A DNA stretch of 64,000 bases from Halalkalibacter oceani (lineage in GTDB: Bacteria > Bacillota > Bacilli > Bacillales > Bacillaceae_D). Below the pieces are notes generated by a model that saw only the letters and a list, made by a program, of their open reading frames with translations, did no database searches and had not been told where the DNA came from. Positions within the stretch are counted from its first letter, which is position 1. Each line of letters begins with the position of its first letter. Location of the stretch: positions 186,001-250,000 of the forward strand of contig NZ_JAMBOL010000003.1 in assembly GCF_023715605.1 (NCBI RefSeq), read 5' to 3'. The position numbers were made by a program, and so were the translations under genes. This document shows, piece by piece, positions 18,068 to 26,586 of the stretch.

Positions 18068-18715
18068 CTATTGGTCCAATTGATGGGCACGTTTCACCTT
18101 CGTTAAAGCAAGCCACCATAACAAGAGCATAAATGGAAGCATCCCGATAATAAAATAGGTGTCGAACAACAGCAGAATGCTGTCATAGATACTGTGTAAG
18201 AGAATAGGAAAAAACAAGGCCAAAGTCAAATGCTTGGCTTTCGAGGCCCGCTCCAGCTTCGCCCTACCCATATAATACCCCATCAGTACACCAAATAACG
18301 CATGACTGGAGACCGGAAGAAGCGCTCTGCCAATCGCTGTTTCCAAGCCGTTTGCCAGCAGGTAGAGGACGTTTTCCAGACTGGCGAATCCGAGCGACAG
18401 GGCAACGCCAAAGACAATCCCGTCATATCTCCGCTTAAAATCGGCATGCTGATAGGCAAAGAAATACAATAAAAACCATTTGAAAAATTCCTCGATTACC
18501 CCATAGAGCACGACCGACTGGACAAGCAGATTTTCAAAGAACTGTTCCTCAATAAAAGCATATTGCAGCACCATTACGGGGAAAACAAGCAATACACCAA
18601 TCAGAAACGTCCGAAAAACAAAGGCGCTTGTATAGGAACTGTAGTGGTTTCGTAAATAGAAATAAGACAACAATGCCATGCCAGGTGCCATCGCTGCCGT
18701 CACAATCGCAAACAC
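18068..18715 (-). CDS. prsW: Intramembrane protease PrsW
   Basis: A 215-residue polytopic membrane protein with about seven hydrophobic segments. The PrsW motifs are clear: EEFFKW near residue 86, ENVLYL near 116, SSHALFG near 138 and a late HSIYD. In B. subtilis PrsW makes the first cut in anti-sigma-W RsiW after envelope stress. The start is GTG 18715 with GGGAGG 5 nt upstream. Synteny with ypdA and sleB/ypeB supports the name. No RsiW homologue is in the window, although a sigX/rsiX-like pair is at 25.6-27.1 kb; whether PrsW acts on that is not known. Confidence 0.93.
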   Translation of the reverse strand: MFAIVTAAMAPGMALLSYFYLRNHYSSYTSAFVFRTFLIGVLLVFPVMVLQYAFIEEQFFENLLVQSVVLYGVIEEFFKWFLLYFFAYQHADFKRRYDGIVFGVALSLGFASLENVLYLLANGLETAIGRALLPVSSHALFGVLMGYYMGRAKLERASKAKHLTLALFFPILLHSIYDSILLLFDTYFIIGMLPFMLLLWWLALTKVKRAHQLDQ

Positions 18716-18999
18716 GTTATCCTCCCTTTTCTCTATATCCTTTCGTTATGCCAGCAGGATCTTAGAGGATACTTTTAAGATCGTATGTTATCATAATAGA
18801 GGCTGGGGCAAAAGTAGTTCAACTACACGACGATCCGGACAAATTAGAGAGGACGCCACTACTCCTGATACAGAGATCGTTTCCGCGGAAAGCAGAAGTC
18901 TGTTTCACGAGCTGCATCATTTCTTTGTTCGGTAGTGCAGGGGCACACTTTCGGCATTTCCCGCCTTCATTCACTTGGAAAGAAATAGAGGTGCTTAAA

Positions 19000-19965
19000 T
19001 TGAAAAAAATTCTTGTTTTACATACTGGTGGTACTATTGCGATGAAGGAAGAAGAGCAAGGAACGATTCCAACAGCAATACATCCATTATATTCCACGAT
19101 TGAATCGCTAGCAAGCATTGCCTCGGTTACGGTCGATGATTTTCTCAATCTGCCTTCGCCTCATATGACTCCCGCTTTAATGGTCGACCTCGCTGAACGG
19201 CTGCGGGAAAGAACGGAACGTGACGGCCTTGACGGCATTGTCGTCACACATGGAACGGACACGCTTGAGGAGACGGCCTATATGCTCGATCTATTAGTTA
19301 ATTGGCAGCTTCCCGTCGTCATTACTGGAGCGATGCGTTCAAGCAATGAATTAGGAGCCGACGGGCCACATAACCTGATCACCGCCGTTCGCGTGGCGAC
19401 GTGTGACGAAGCGCGTGGCAAAGGCGTCCTCGTCGTCATGAACGATGAGATTCACAGTGCTAAAAATGTCACCAAGACGCACGCCAGCAATATCGCGACC
19501 TTTCAAAGTCCGCAATATGGCCCGCTCGGCATCGTCACAAAGCGCGACATCTTTTTTCACCATACTGTCACGAAAAGGGAATCGTACCCCGTTTCCAGGC
19601 TGACAAAAAAAGTCATCCTTTTAAAGGTATACACCGGTATGGACCGCGACATCATCGATTTGGCGATGCAATCAGACGCCGACGGCCTTGTCATTGAAGC
19701 ATTCGGCCAAGGCAATGTTCCCCCGGCGATTGTCCCGGCACTCAAAGAGCTCATCAAACGCAACATCCCGATTGTGCTTGTCTCCCGCTGCTTCAGCGGC
19801 GTCGTGCAGGACAACTACGCCTACGAAGGAGGCGGGCGTGAATTGCGCGAGCTCGGCGTTATTTTCACAAACGGGTTAAATGGGCAAAAGGCGCGATTAA
19901 AGCTGATGGTCACGCTAGAGAAAACAGATGACCGTGAGCTTCTCCAATCCTATTTTCTCCAATAA
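19000..19965 (+). CDS. ansA: L-asparaginase
   Basis: A 321-residue asparaginase that hydrolyses asparagine to aspartate and ammonia. The first active-site motif HTGGTIAM is near residue 7, and the second, VVTHGTDTLEETAY, near 84. The start is TTG 19000 with GAGGTG six bases upstream; the frame is open for 25 more codons upstream but that part is not asparaginase-like. The gene is alone on the plus strand and ends before a bidirectional terminator (20017-20066). The 284-bp gap before it holds no recognisable gene, only a GGCTGGGGCAAAAG stretch. There is no signal peptide, so a cytoplasmic type is likely. Confidence 0.92.
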   Translation: MKKILVLHTGGTIAMKEEEQGTIPTAIHPLYSTIESLASIASVTVDDFLNLPSPHMTPALMVDLAERLRERTERDGLDGIVVTHGTDTLEETAYMLDLLVNWQLPVVITGAMRSSNELGADGPHNLITAVRVATCDEARGKGVLVVMNDEIHSAKNVTKTHASNIATFQSPQYGPLGIVTKRDIFFHHTVTKRESYPVSRLTKKVILLKVYTGMDRDIIDLAMQSDADGLVIEAFGQGNVPPAIVPALKELIKRNIPIVLVSRCFSGVVQDNYAYEGGGRELRELGVIFTNGLNGQKARLKLMVTLEKTDDRELLQSYFLQ

Positions 19966-20016
19966 AGAAAAGCGCGTAGCGGTCTTCATCGAACCTTCCG
20001 GCTATTTTTATCTTTT

Positions 20017-20066
20017 AAAAAAAGATGGCATACCAGGTCTCTTCCCCTGTGTAAGCCATCTTTTTT
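20017..20066. terminator. Bidirectional terminator between ansA and ypdA
   Basis: AAAAAAGATGGC and GCCATCTTTTTT form a symmetric stem with A and T runs on both sides, between two convergent genes. Confidence 0.85.
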
Positions 20067-20108
20067 GCCTGATTTATGTTCAATCCTTGCTTTTGGGAAC
20101 GGTCCAGC

Positions 20109-21080
20109 CTATTGCTGCCGGCGGCTGACAATCGCCTCGGCAATCGCCTCTCCGTGAAAACGGCCGTTTTCAATAAAGATTTCGTTCGCATTATTGCCTG
20201 CAGCAATCACCCCAGCGATAAACAACCCAGAGACATTCGTTTCCATCGTCTCTTCGGCAAACAGAGGACGGCCTGTATCCGAATCGACCTCGACCCCCAT
20301 TTTCCGCAAAAACGAATGGTCGGGATGGTAGCCGGTCATCGCGAAAACAAATTGAGCCCGGACGCGCTTTGTCGTCTGCCCGACCTGGTAGATCACTTCG
20401 TCTTTTGTAATCCGTTTTACTTCGGCATTGAATTCCATCTTAATTTTCTCGTGTCTGACAAGCGATTCAAATTCCGGTAAAATCCACGGCTTCACACTTG
20501 ACGAATAATCGCTGCCACGATACAGATTCGTCACTCGCGCACCGGCCTTTTCCAGCTCCAGCGTCGCATCAACGGCTGAGTTCTTGCCGCCAATGACGAC
20601 GACATCGTGATCGAAAAACGGATGAGCCTCCTTAAAGTAGTGAAAGACATGATCCTGTTCTTCACCGGGCACTCCCATCATATTCGGCGAGTCATAATAG
20701 CCTGTCGCGATAATGACATACGGAGTGCGATAGTTATTTTTAGTCGTTTGCACGATAAATGTACCATCTTCCTGACGCGCAACTGCCTCGACGCGCTCAT
20801 AGGCATGAATTCGCAGCTCCTTCCGCTTGACGACCTCACGATAATAGACGAGCGCCTGGTTCCGTTTCGGCTTTCTCCCTTCAATCACAAATGGAACCCC
20901 GCCAATTTCCAGCTTCTCACTCGTGCTGAAAAAGGTTTGGTGCGTCGGATAGCGATAGATCGCGCTCACGACATGATCCTTCTCGATCACTAACGGATGT
21001 AGACCGCGCTCCTTGCAGGCAATCGCTGCCGCCAGGCCGCATGGCCCTCCCCCGACTATGATCACATCTTCATCGTTCAT
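20109..21080 (-). CDS. ypdA: Bacillithiol disulfide reductase YpdA
   Basis: A 323-residue FAD/NADPH oxidoreductase. The N-terminal FAD fold is GGGPCGLAAAI with the conserved cysteine at residue 14, needed for activity in YpdA. A second nucleotide site is VVVIGGKNSAVDAT near 163, and the C-terminus has LFIAGVIAAG. YpdA reduces oxidised bacillithiol and works with bacilliredoxins. The start follows AAAGAGGTGG. It sits between ansA and ddl on the minus strand, a neighbourhood close to that of B. subtilis. The call is firm. Confidence 0.94.
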   Translation of the reverse strand: MNDEDVIIVGGGPCGLAAAIACKERGLHPLVIEKDHVVSAIYRYPTHQTFFSTSEKLEIGGVPFVIEGRKPKRNQALVYYREVVKRKELRIHAYERVEAVARQEDGTFIVQTTKNNYRTPYVIIATGYYDSPNMMGVPGEEQDHVFHYFKEAHPFFDHDVVVIGGKNSAVDATLELEKAGARVTNLYRGSDYSSSVKPWILPEFESLVRHEKIKMEFNAEVKRITKDEVIYQVGQTTKRVRAQFVFAMTGYHPDHSFLRKMGVEVDSDTGRPLFAEETMETNVSGLFIAGVIAAGNNANEIFIENGRFHGEAIAEAIVSRRQQ

Positions 21081-21252
21081 TTTTCCACCTCTTTTTTACA
21101 CTGCCACGCTTACTTGAGTTCTTTTTTAGTATACCAATTTACAACAACCGACGGAAACGAGATGCTTCTGCCGCTTCATCTCCCTTTTATTCTTTACGAA
21201 ACGAACGAAAGCATGCTGCCACCGCTGTGTTTCGCGAGCCACGAATGAAAAG

Positions 21253-21292
21253 ACCTGTCCCACTAGGCCGAATTTACCTTTTCGGGACAAGT
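21253..21292 (-). terminator. Terminator of ddl
   Basis: ACTTGTCCC and GGGACAGGT pair (one G-T) and are followed by CTTTTC on the minus strand. The loop region contains the recurrent CGAAAAGGTAAATTCGG core. Confidence 0.65.
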
Positions 21293-21335
21293 CCAAGGAT
21301 GCGCGAAAGACGCTACATCGGTTAAAAAAGCCATT

Positions 21336-22253
21336 TTATTTTTTCAAGGAAAGCGTAACAAGCTCCTCGATCATCTCTTCATATGACAGCCCGATCGCCT
21401 TCGCGGCATCCGGATATAAGCTTGTCGGCGTCATGCCGGGAAGGGTGTTGACCTCCAAAATGACCGGCTCTGTTCCATCCTCGGGCACGATAAAATCAAC
21501 GCGGGAATAAATATCGCAGCCGAGCGACTGATGGGCAAGCACGGCATGTTTTTTCACATATTCCGTATACTCATCAGTCAATCTCGCTGGAACGATATGC
21601 TCACTCATTCCGGCAGCATACTTCGCTTCGTAGTCATAGTATTTATTTTTCGGGACAATTTCAACAACCGGCAGCGCTTTTTCCTGACCGCGATTTCCCA
21701 TTACCGCCACCGTTACCTCTCGCCCGGAAACAAACTCCTCAATCAATACTGTTTCATCAAGCTTAAACGCTTCATCAATTCCGTCCAGAAGCTGCTCCTT
21801 ATCTTCCGCAAACGTAATCCCGATTGTCGACCCTTCCTGATTCGGCTTGACAACCAACGGAAATGGCAGTGAAATCTCTACCTGCCCGCGCTCGTACGAA
21901 TGGCGGTAAAGAACCTGCTCCTTCGCCGTCCGTGTGCCGTTTTGCGCGAAAAACAGCTTCGCCCGCGCTTTATCCATCGCCAGAGCCGATCCCTGGACGC
22001 CCGAACCGACATAGCGCAAATTAAGCATATCAAGCAATGCCTGGATCTTGCCATCCTCCCCATAGCGGCCATGCAGGCCAATATATACCATATCCACATC
22101 CAGCTTTAGCAGTTCCTCAAGCCGTTCAGGATGAAAATCAATGCCAACGACATCATGTCCCCGCTGCTCCAATGCTTTTATAATTCCTTTACCTGAAGAT
22201 AAGGACACTTCCCGCTCTGCTGAAATCCCCCCGTATAATACTGCTATCTTCAT
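21336..22253 (-). CDS. ddl: D-alanine--D-alanine ligase
   Basis: A 305-residue ATP-grasp enzyme that makes the D-Ala-D-Ala end of the peptidoglycan stem. Seen are AVLYGGISAEREVSLSSG at the start, GLHGRYGEDG, VVKPNQEGSTIG, the RVDF segment and EVNTLPGMTPTSLYP at the end. The ATG at 22253 follows AGAGGTG by 8 nt; an in-frame ATG eight codons upstream lacks a ribosome site. It stands alone between ypbH and ypdA. Binding-site residues are of the D-alanine type rather than the D-lactate type as far as I can judge by eye (a tyrosine near the KYYDYEAKY loop). Confidence 0.94.
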   Translation of the reverse strand: MKIAVLYGGISAEREVSLSSGKGIIKALEQRGHDVVGIDFHPERLEELLKLDVDMVYIGLHGRYGEDGKIQALLDMLNLRYVGSGVQGSALAMDKARAKLFFAQNGTRTAKEQVLYRHSYERGQVEISLPFPLVVKPNQEGSTIGITFAEDKEQLLDGIDEAFKLDETVLIEEFVSGREVTVAVMGNRGQEKALPVVEIVPKNKYYDYEAKYAAGMSEHIVPARLTDEYTEYVKKHAVLAHQSLGCDIYSRVDFIVPEDGTEPVILEVNTLPGMTPTSLYPDAAKAIGLSYEEMIEELVTLSLKK

Positions 22254-22361
22254 TCCGTGCTCACCTCTCGCCAACATTATGTATCACTAGTTTATTCGCC
22301 CATTTCTCTAAGTGGAACTAGTCTAGGCTATTGTATCATAATCTTTTTTCAAGAAAACGGC

Positions 22362-22392
22362 AAAAAAAGACTGATTCTATCATTGATCAGTC
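22362..22392 (-). terminator. Terminator overlapping the ypbH stop
   Basis: GACTGAT and ATCAGTC arms with a T7 tail on the minus strand. The upstream arm contains the last codons of ypbH. Confidence 0.75.
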
Positions 22393-22991
22393 CTTTTTCC
22401 TCCAATGAAATTCATATACAGCTGTAAAATCGCTTCGTGCTCTGCAATCACTTTGCCATATTCGGCTACGCGGAAGGAAGAAACGGTCGCAGGATTTCCG
22501 TATTCAGACAAAAGGGCGACAAATGCTTCCTCTTCAATCTCATCGAGGTCGTACTCCTCGAAGCTCAAATAATAGCGGTTCTCAAACGAGTAGAGCGTGC
22601 CACCTATCGCGCCAAAGGCGTACAGCCGCGCCGCGAGATCAATCACATCTTCTATATCCTGAAATTCATAAAAGATCTCTTCCGTCTCATCAAGCGTGAC
22701 CTGCATTTCAATATACCCTTCATCGTAATCAAGTCCATAGTGATCATCAGGCAGGCCCTTTGTCACAATGATCACCATGCCTTGCGCCGGCATAGCATAT
22801 ACTTCAACAGCCACCGGGCCGTCTACTTTAAAACCAAGCTCATCATCTGCTTCAAGCATCATATCGCGAAACAAATCATGAACCTTTGGCACATCCTGCC
22901 ACAAATCTTCCTTTGATATGCCCCGTTCCTTTAAATCGTCATATGTTAAAAACACCTTGAATTTATTAGATGCCAAGCGTTCAAGACGCAT
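22380..22991 (-). CDS. ypbH: MecA paralogue YpbH (adaptor protein)
   Basis: A 203-residue MecA/YpbH-family adaptor. The N-terminal module, RLERLASNKFKVFLTYDDL, is the substrate-binding part, and the C-terminal part (from about 110) is the ClpC-binding domain. The centre is strongly acidic. In B. subtilis, MecA delivers ComK to ClpCP, and the paralogue YpbH affects competence and sporulation. The name YpbH rather than MecA is chosen because of its place by ypbG, and because of the MRLERL start, which differs from the MEIERI start of MecA. Its stop codon lies inside its terminator. Confidence 0.9.
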   Translation of the reverse strand: MRLERLASNKFKVFLTYDDLKERGISKEDLWQDVPKVHDLFRDMMLEADDELGFKVDGPVAVEVYAMPAQGMVIIVTKGLPDDHYGLDYDEGYIEMQVTLDETEEIFYEFQDIEDVIDLAARLYAFGAIGGTLYSFENRYYLSFEEYDLDEIEEEAFVALLSEYGNPATVSSFRVAEYGKVIAEHEAILQLYMNFIGGKRTDQ

Positions 22992-23113
22992 GTTTCCCCC
23001 TCCTTTGTCCCTGAACTCCCTACATGCTTAAGCGGATTCATCCGTAGAAAAGTCTTACTATACGATATGAGAAGACAGAAAAGAAGGTTCGTAAACAGGA
23101 AGACCATTTTTTT

Positions 23114-24010
23114 CTATCCCCTGAGCTGTTTTTGCAGCCAGCTTTCCCACTCCGGCCTTGTCGACCCTACCCGGTATTTTTCTGCCGGGCCGTGCTGCTC
23201 GATCGCCTTGCCGCCAGCACCAATGATCAGCTGTGGGTACGCTTCACTAAGCCGTCTTATCAAGTCCATCACATCGGGAAGATTTCCATCCTTCATACAG
23301 GATGTAAAGAACATCCGTGCCTCCACTTCCTTGATGACCTGTTCGACATCGTCAGCCGGAATTTTCTTGCCTAAGCAGATGACTTCAAACCCTTTCTGCC
23401 GCAGAAACAGCTTATAGCTCATCAAGCCCCATTCATCGGCTTCATCAGGTCCGCAGACAGTAACGACCCTTGGTAAAAAGCCATCAACCGGAAAGCTGTG
23501 AAGAATCATGCCAATTTTCGTCCGTAAAAAAGTCGTGACAAACTGCTCACCGGCAAGTGAAATCTCCTCATTTTTCCGCAACTCCCCAACCTTTATAAGC
23601 AGGGCGCCTAAAATGTCGACCGTTACTTTATCGACACTGAACATACTGAAAGCCTGATTTAACAAATCATGGGCTTCCCTTTCCCGAAAAGCAAGCAGCG
23701 CTGTTAACATGTCGTCGCCAAGCCTCGCCGCATAATCTTCATAGCGTGCTTCCTGCTGGGAATTCAGTGAAACAGCGTGATCTTTTTCTAACAGGCCGAC
23801 AGCTTGTCCAATCGTAAACCCTTTATTTACTTTATCAAGTAACCAGCGCAGAATTGCGACATGTTCATCAGAATACAGGCGATGTCCCGCTGCATTGCGG
23901 ATTGGCTTAACAATCCGGTAGCGGCGCTCCCAGGCCCGGAGAGTACCCGCTTGAATTCCTAACATCGTCGAAATCGCTTTAATATTATATTTCCCTTCTT
24001 TCGAGGTCAT
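23114..24010 (-). CDS. MerR-family regulator with a degenerate B12-binding fold (CarH/LitR-like)
   Basis: A 298-residue regulator. Residues 1-75 form a MerR winged helix (YNIKAISTMLGIQAGTLRAWERRY). Residues 90-175 are the helical bundle and 180-298 the cobalamin-type Rossmann domain. In CarH and LitR photoreceptors the bundle has Wx9EH and the Rossmann domain ExHxxG with the cobalt-ligand histidine. Here the equivalents read GELRKNEEISLAGEQ (Trp to Arg, His to Gln) and EADEWGL (His to Asp). So the fold is kept but the ligand residues are not. The ATG at 24010 follows AGGAGGAGAAGGAT; the open frame upstream is ignored. Its target genes are unknown. Confidence 0.85.
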   Translation of the reverse strand: MTSKEGKYNIKAISTMLGIQAGTLRAWERRYRIVKPIRNAAGHRLYSDEHVAILRWLLDKVNKGFTIGQAVGLLEKDHAVSLNSQQEARYEDYAARLGDDMLTALLAFREREAHDLLNQAFSMFSVDKVTVDILGALLIKVGELRKNEEISLAGEQFVTTFLRTKIGMILHSFPVDGFLPRVVTVCGPDEADEWGLMSYKLFLRQKGFEVICLGKKIPADDVEQVIKEVEARMFFTSCMKDGNLPDVMDLIRRLSEAYPQLIIGAGGKAIEQHGPAEKYRVGSTRPEWESWLQKQLRG

Positions 24011-24199
24011 ATCCTTCTCCTCCTGCTGAGTAACGAAAAAACGTCTCATTTTCGCGCTCATGAAGCCGCAACTCAGGCCCGTCACATTCAAATGTACATA
24101 ACGCGCCTGATCTTTGGGCTTTACACGTTCATCTACTTACTCCCCAGTATAGCGAATGATACAACTTGTGTAAACTTTGTACAACTCCTTTATACAACG

Positions 24200-24964
24200 C
24201 TATTTTGCCCGCCGAAGCTGGATCAGATGGGTTTCAGCGGGAGCAGCCAATCGAAGCGGGAGGGTCGAGGTGCCAAAGCCATTGCTGATGAGATGCACAT
24301 AACCGGGCCTGTGCTTCATTTGTCCCTTCTCCTCCAGTCCCCAGCCAAAGATTCTGATTTGTCCCCCATGCGTGTGCCCGCTCAGGATGAGAGAAAAGGG
24401 GTGATCGTGCGGCAAAACATCGACGATATCGGGGTAGTGACTGACAAGAACCGCAAAGCCTTCCTCGCTCTGGGCGTTAACTTGACTGAGGTCGTCCCGC
24501 TTGTGTCCAATGTCATCCACCCCACCGATAAACAGCTGATCCGCTCCGCGCGTAATGACCTTACATGAATTGACAAGCTCGATCACGTGATGACGCGCAA
24601 GCAACCGGCGCAGCTGCTGCGCTCCGACTTCTTCGTCGTTATTGCCCCAGACAAAGACGCACGGTCCGAGTGAGGCGAGCCGGCGCAAATTATCCTCAAT
24701 CCGGGCAAGCGGCACTCCTTTTTCACATAAATCGCCGCCAATAATCACAAGATCGACGTTTCCCCGGATCGTTTCAATGAGCGGATCAGGCAGGCGACGG
24801 CGATGAATATCGCTAATAAAAAACAGCCGGAAGCCGTCAAAGGCTGCCGGCAGTTGCCCGAATGACAGCTGATGATGACGAACCCGCGTCCGAAAAGCCT
24901 CCGTAATCATATAAAAAACAAGGACGGCTCCTGCCGCCACCATAAGGTAAATGAAGATGTTCAT
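24200..24964 (-). CDS. ypbG: Metallophosphoesterase YpbG
   Basis: A 254-residue calcineurin-like phosphoesterase with one N-terminal membrane segment (about residues 3-22). The metal-binding motifs are in order: FISDIHRR, VIIGGDLCEKG, VWGNNDEE, LVSHYPD and LSGHTHGGQI. The third motif has GNND where GNHD is usual. B. subtilis YpbG has the same plan and place; its substrate is not known. It lies 23 bp from the membrane protein gene upstream (24988-25389), so the two may be cotranscribed. The catalytic domain probably faces the outside, given a short N-terminal anchor. Confidence 0.9.
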   Translation of the reverse strand: MNIFIYLMVAAGAVLVFYMITEAFRTRVRHHQLSFGQLPAAFDGFRLFFISDIHRRRLPDPLIETIRGNVDLVIIGGDLCEKGVPLARIEDNLRRLASLGPCVFVWGNNDEEVGAQQLRRLLARHHVIELVNSCKVITRGADQLFIGGVDDIGHKRDDLSQVNAQSEEGFAVLVSHYPDIVDVLPHDHPFSLILSGHTHGGQIRIFGWGLEEKGQMKHRPGYVHLISNGFGTSTLPLRLAAPAETHLIQLRRAK

Positions 24965-24987
24965 CCTATGCAGTACTCCTTAGCTTC

Positions 24988-25389
24988 CTATTTCCAGCGT
25001 TTTCTCATAAAACCGACATCCATTATACCATACCAGAGAGCAAGAAAAAGCGCGAAACATGCGAGAAAACGATGACTCAGAAAGAGAGGGACAAACGTTA
25101 CTAATGCGGCGCAGCCAAACACGAGCGTCGGACGTTTTCCCGGTCTCTTTGTATAATGCGGAACGTAGCTGCTGATCAAGTCGCGAATAAAAAATGAATA
25201 CGCGAGAAACCCGGCGATAAATAGCAGACAGGCCGCCAGCAGCTTAAATGGAGAAAACAACACTTCTCCGATAAAAGCCGAAAGCTCCCATATCGGCGAA
25301 CGGGGAAAAAGACTCGCAGCAGCTGCAACTCCGCCATAAGCGGTTACTAACAGCAGTATCCTTATATATACCCAGACTGCCATCCTCAC
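24988..25389 (-). CDS. Small polytopic membrane protein, unknown function
   Basis: A reading frame of about 133 residues with four likely membrane segments (about 3-24, 36-62, 85-105 and 107-123) and a basic loop YTKRPGKRP between the second and third. The GTG at 25389 sits 8 nt after AAAGGGG and is preferred over the ATG eight codons upstream. It precedes ypbG in the same direction and may share a transcript with it. I do not recognise the family and give no function. Confidence 0.6.
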   Translation of the reverse strand: MRMAVWVYIRILLLVTAYGGVAAAASLFPRSPIWELSAFIGEVLFSPFKLLAACLLFIAGFLAYSFFIRDLISSYVPHYTKRPGKRPTLVFGCAALVTFVPLFLSHRFLACFALFLALWYGIMDVGFMRKRWK

Positions 25390-25488
25390 AGCGACATCCC
25401 CTTTTTCTATCATACATATGCGCGGAAATGGACAACAGTCCCTTCTTTCCCTTACATTTTCAAGCTAGCCGACAGCCGGCAGCAAAAC

Positions 25489-25561
25489 GAGGCCACTGAA
25501 AAACGTCCTTTTTTTGTAACACTGCTAAAAAAGTGGAAATCGTACTTTTTCAGCAGTTTCC
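25489..25561 (-). repeat. Dispersed repeat, family B, copy 1
   Basis: GAGGCCACTGAAAAACGTCCTTTTTTTGTAAC and CTGCTAAAAAAGTGGAAATCGTACTTTTTCAGCAG recur near 62.95 and 63.08 kb. The second part is a hairpin with CTGCTAAAAAAGT/ACTTTTTCAGCAG arms. It lies between the two membrane and anti-sigma genes. Confidence 0.75.
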
Positions 25562-25571
25562 AGCAAAACAG

Positions 25572-25612
25572 GGTGCGCCGCAAAGGTTGGTTTTCCTTTT
25601 GGCACACCCCGG
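25572..25612 (-). terminator. Terminator-like hairpin after the anti-sigma gene
   Basis: GGGTGCGCCGCAAAGG and CCTTTTGGCACACCC pair imperfectly around TTGGTTTT. An almost identical hairpin follows the kinase gene at 63203-63243. No strong T-run is present. Confidence 0.5.
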
Positions 25613-25635
25613 GTGACGCGTTTGCTCAAACCGGC

Positions 25636-26586
25636 TTATTCAAATTCAGCGTATTTCAGCAGGACGCCGATATCACGAAACACTCTTTCCCCGCCGTCAC
25701 CGCTTATGTTTATCTCCGCAGTGAGGCGGTAATAAACGCCCTCATCCTCAATAATCGCGGTTTCAAGCGTCGCCCCTTCCGTTTCAAAGCTTAGTTCGGC
25801 AGCAAATGTCAGCTCTGTCTCATGAGAAGAAAGCGGCCATCCCTCTTCGCTCTCCGTCCAGCCGGCGGCTTCAAAGCGCTCACGCAATGAAGCCTCCAGC
25901 TCTTCAGGCGAAGCGGCGTCGATCTGCTCTTCTGTCAGCGTAAAGAAAGGCGTCGTTGCCGGCTCTCCGGCAAAGTTTGTAAAAAACTGCAACGTCTGGC
26001 CTTCTTCAGAAGCCATTTGCTCAACGACATACTGTTCATTAACCCTTGTCGTAAAGTTCAGTTCCGGACTTTGCACTTCCTTAAGGAGGATCGTTTCCTC
26101 CATCCCTTCCATCATAATTACTTCCTCGAACCGCTCACTCGATTCAATGACCTCAGTCTCGCCCCCGGCATCCGTCGATTCAGCAGCATCCTCATTCTCA
26201 TTCGGTACTGCTTCCCGGGAATCCATCGCCGGTTCATCCGTTGCGAATTCGTTGATTTCCGGAGCATCGTTGAATATGGTAACCTCTTCCTCACTTTGTC
26301 CACTTTCGGCATCCGGCATCACGGCTAGCTCAGCCTCGTCTCCACTTGAGTCACTTGGTGCTTCCGAGCTGAAATTTCCAAGCTGACTGATCGTCAGCAC
26401 ACTGCCGAGACCAAGCGCTAGGACAATCATCGCCACCGCCTGCCAACGATGAAAAAAGCGGCCCCACCGCGGGCGTTTTTCCTTTTCAATTTGCGCCATT
26501 ATATGGGAAGATGACGATTTTTGCGGCAGCTGATCATACTGCCCCTTCAGTTTATCCATCATCTCTTTTAATTGTTGATCATTCAT
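25636..26586 (-). CDS. Anti-sigma factor, RsiX-like
   Basis: A 316-residue single-pass membrane protein. The N-terminal 45 residues are cytoplasmic and basic, a membrane segment spans about 49-68, and the outside part has a long, very acidic linker (about 72-150, rich in D, E, S) before a folded C-terminal domain. It overlaps the preceding sigma-factor gene by 4 bp (ATGA), the usual sign of a sigma/anti-sigma pair. B. subtilis rsiX has this arrangement. I infer that it holds the sigma factor inactive until an envelope signal. The acidic linker is unusually long. Confidence 0.8.
   Translation of the reverse strand: MNDQQLKEMMDKLKGQYDQLPQKSSSSHIMAQIEKEKRPRWGRFFHRWQAVAMIVLALGLGSVLTISQLGNFSSEAPSDSSGDEAELAVMPDAESGQSEEEVTIFNDAPEINEFATDEPAMDSREAVPNENEDAAESTDAGGETEVIESSERFEEVIMMEGMEETILLKEVQSPELNFTTRVNEQYVVEQMASEEGQTLQFFTNFAGEPATTPFFTLTEEQIDAASPEELEASLRERFEAAGWTESEEGWPLSSHETELTFAAELSFETEGATLETAIIEDEGVYYRLTAEINISGDGGERVFRDIGVLLKYAEFE

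Noticed and set aside
23114-24010. Light-sensing CarH photoreceptor
   Set aside because: The Trp, Glu-His and cobalt-ligand His positions needed for that function are changed.
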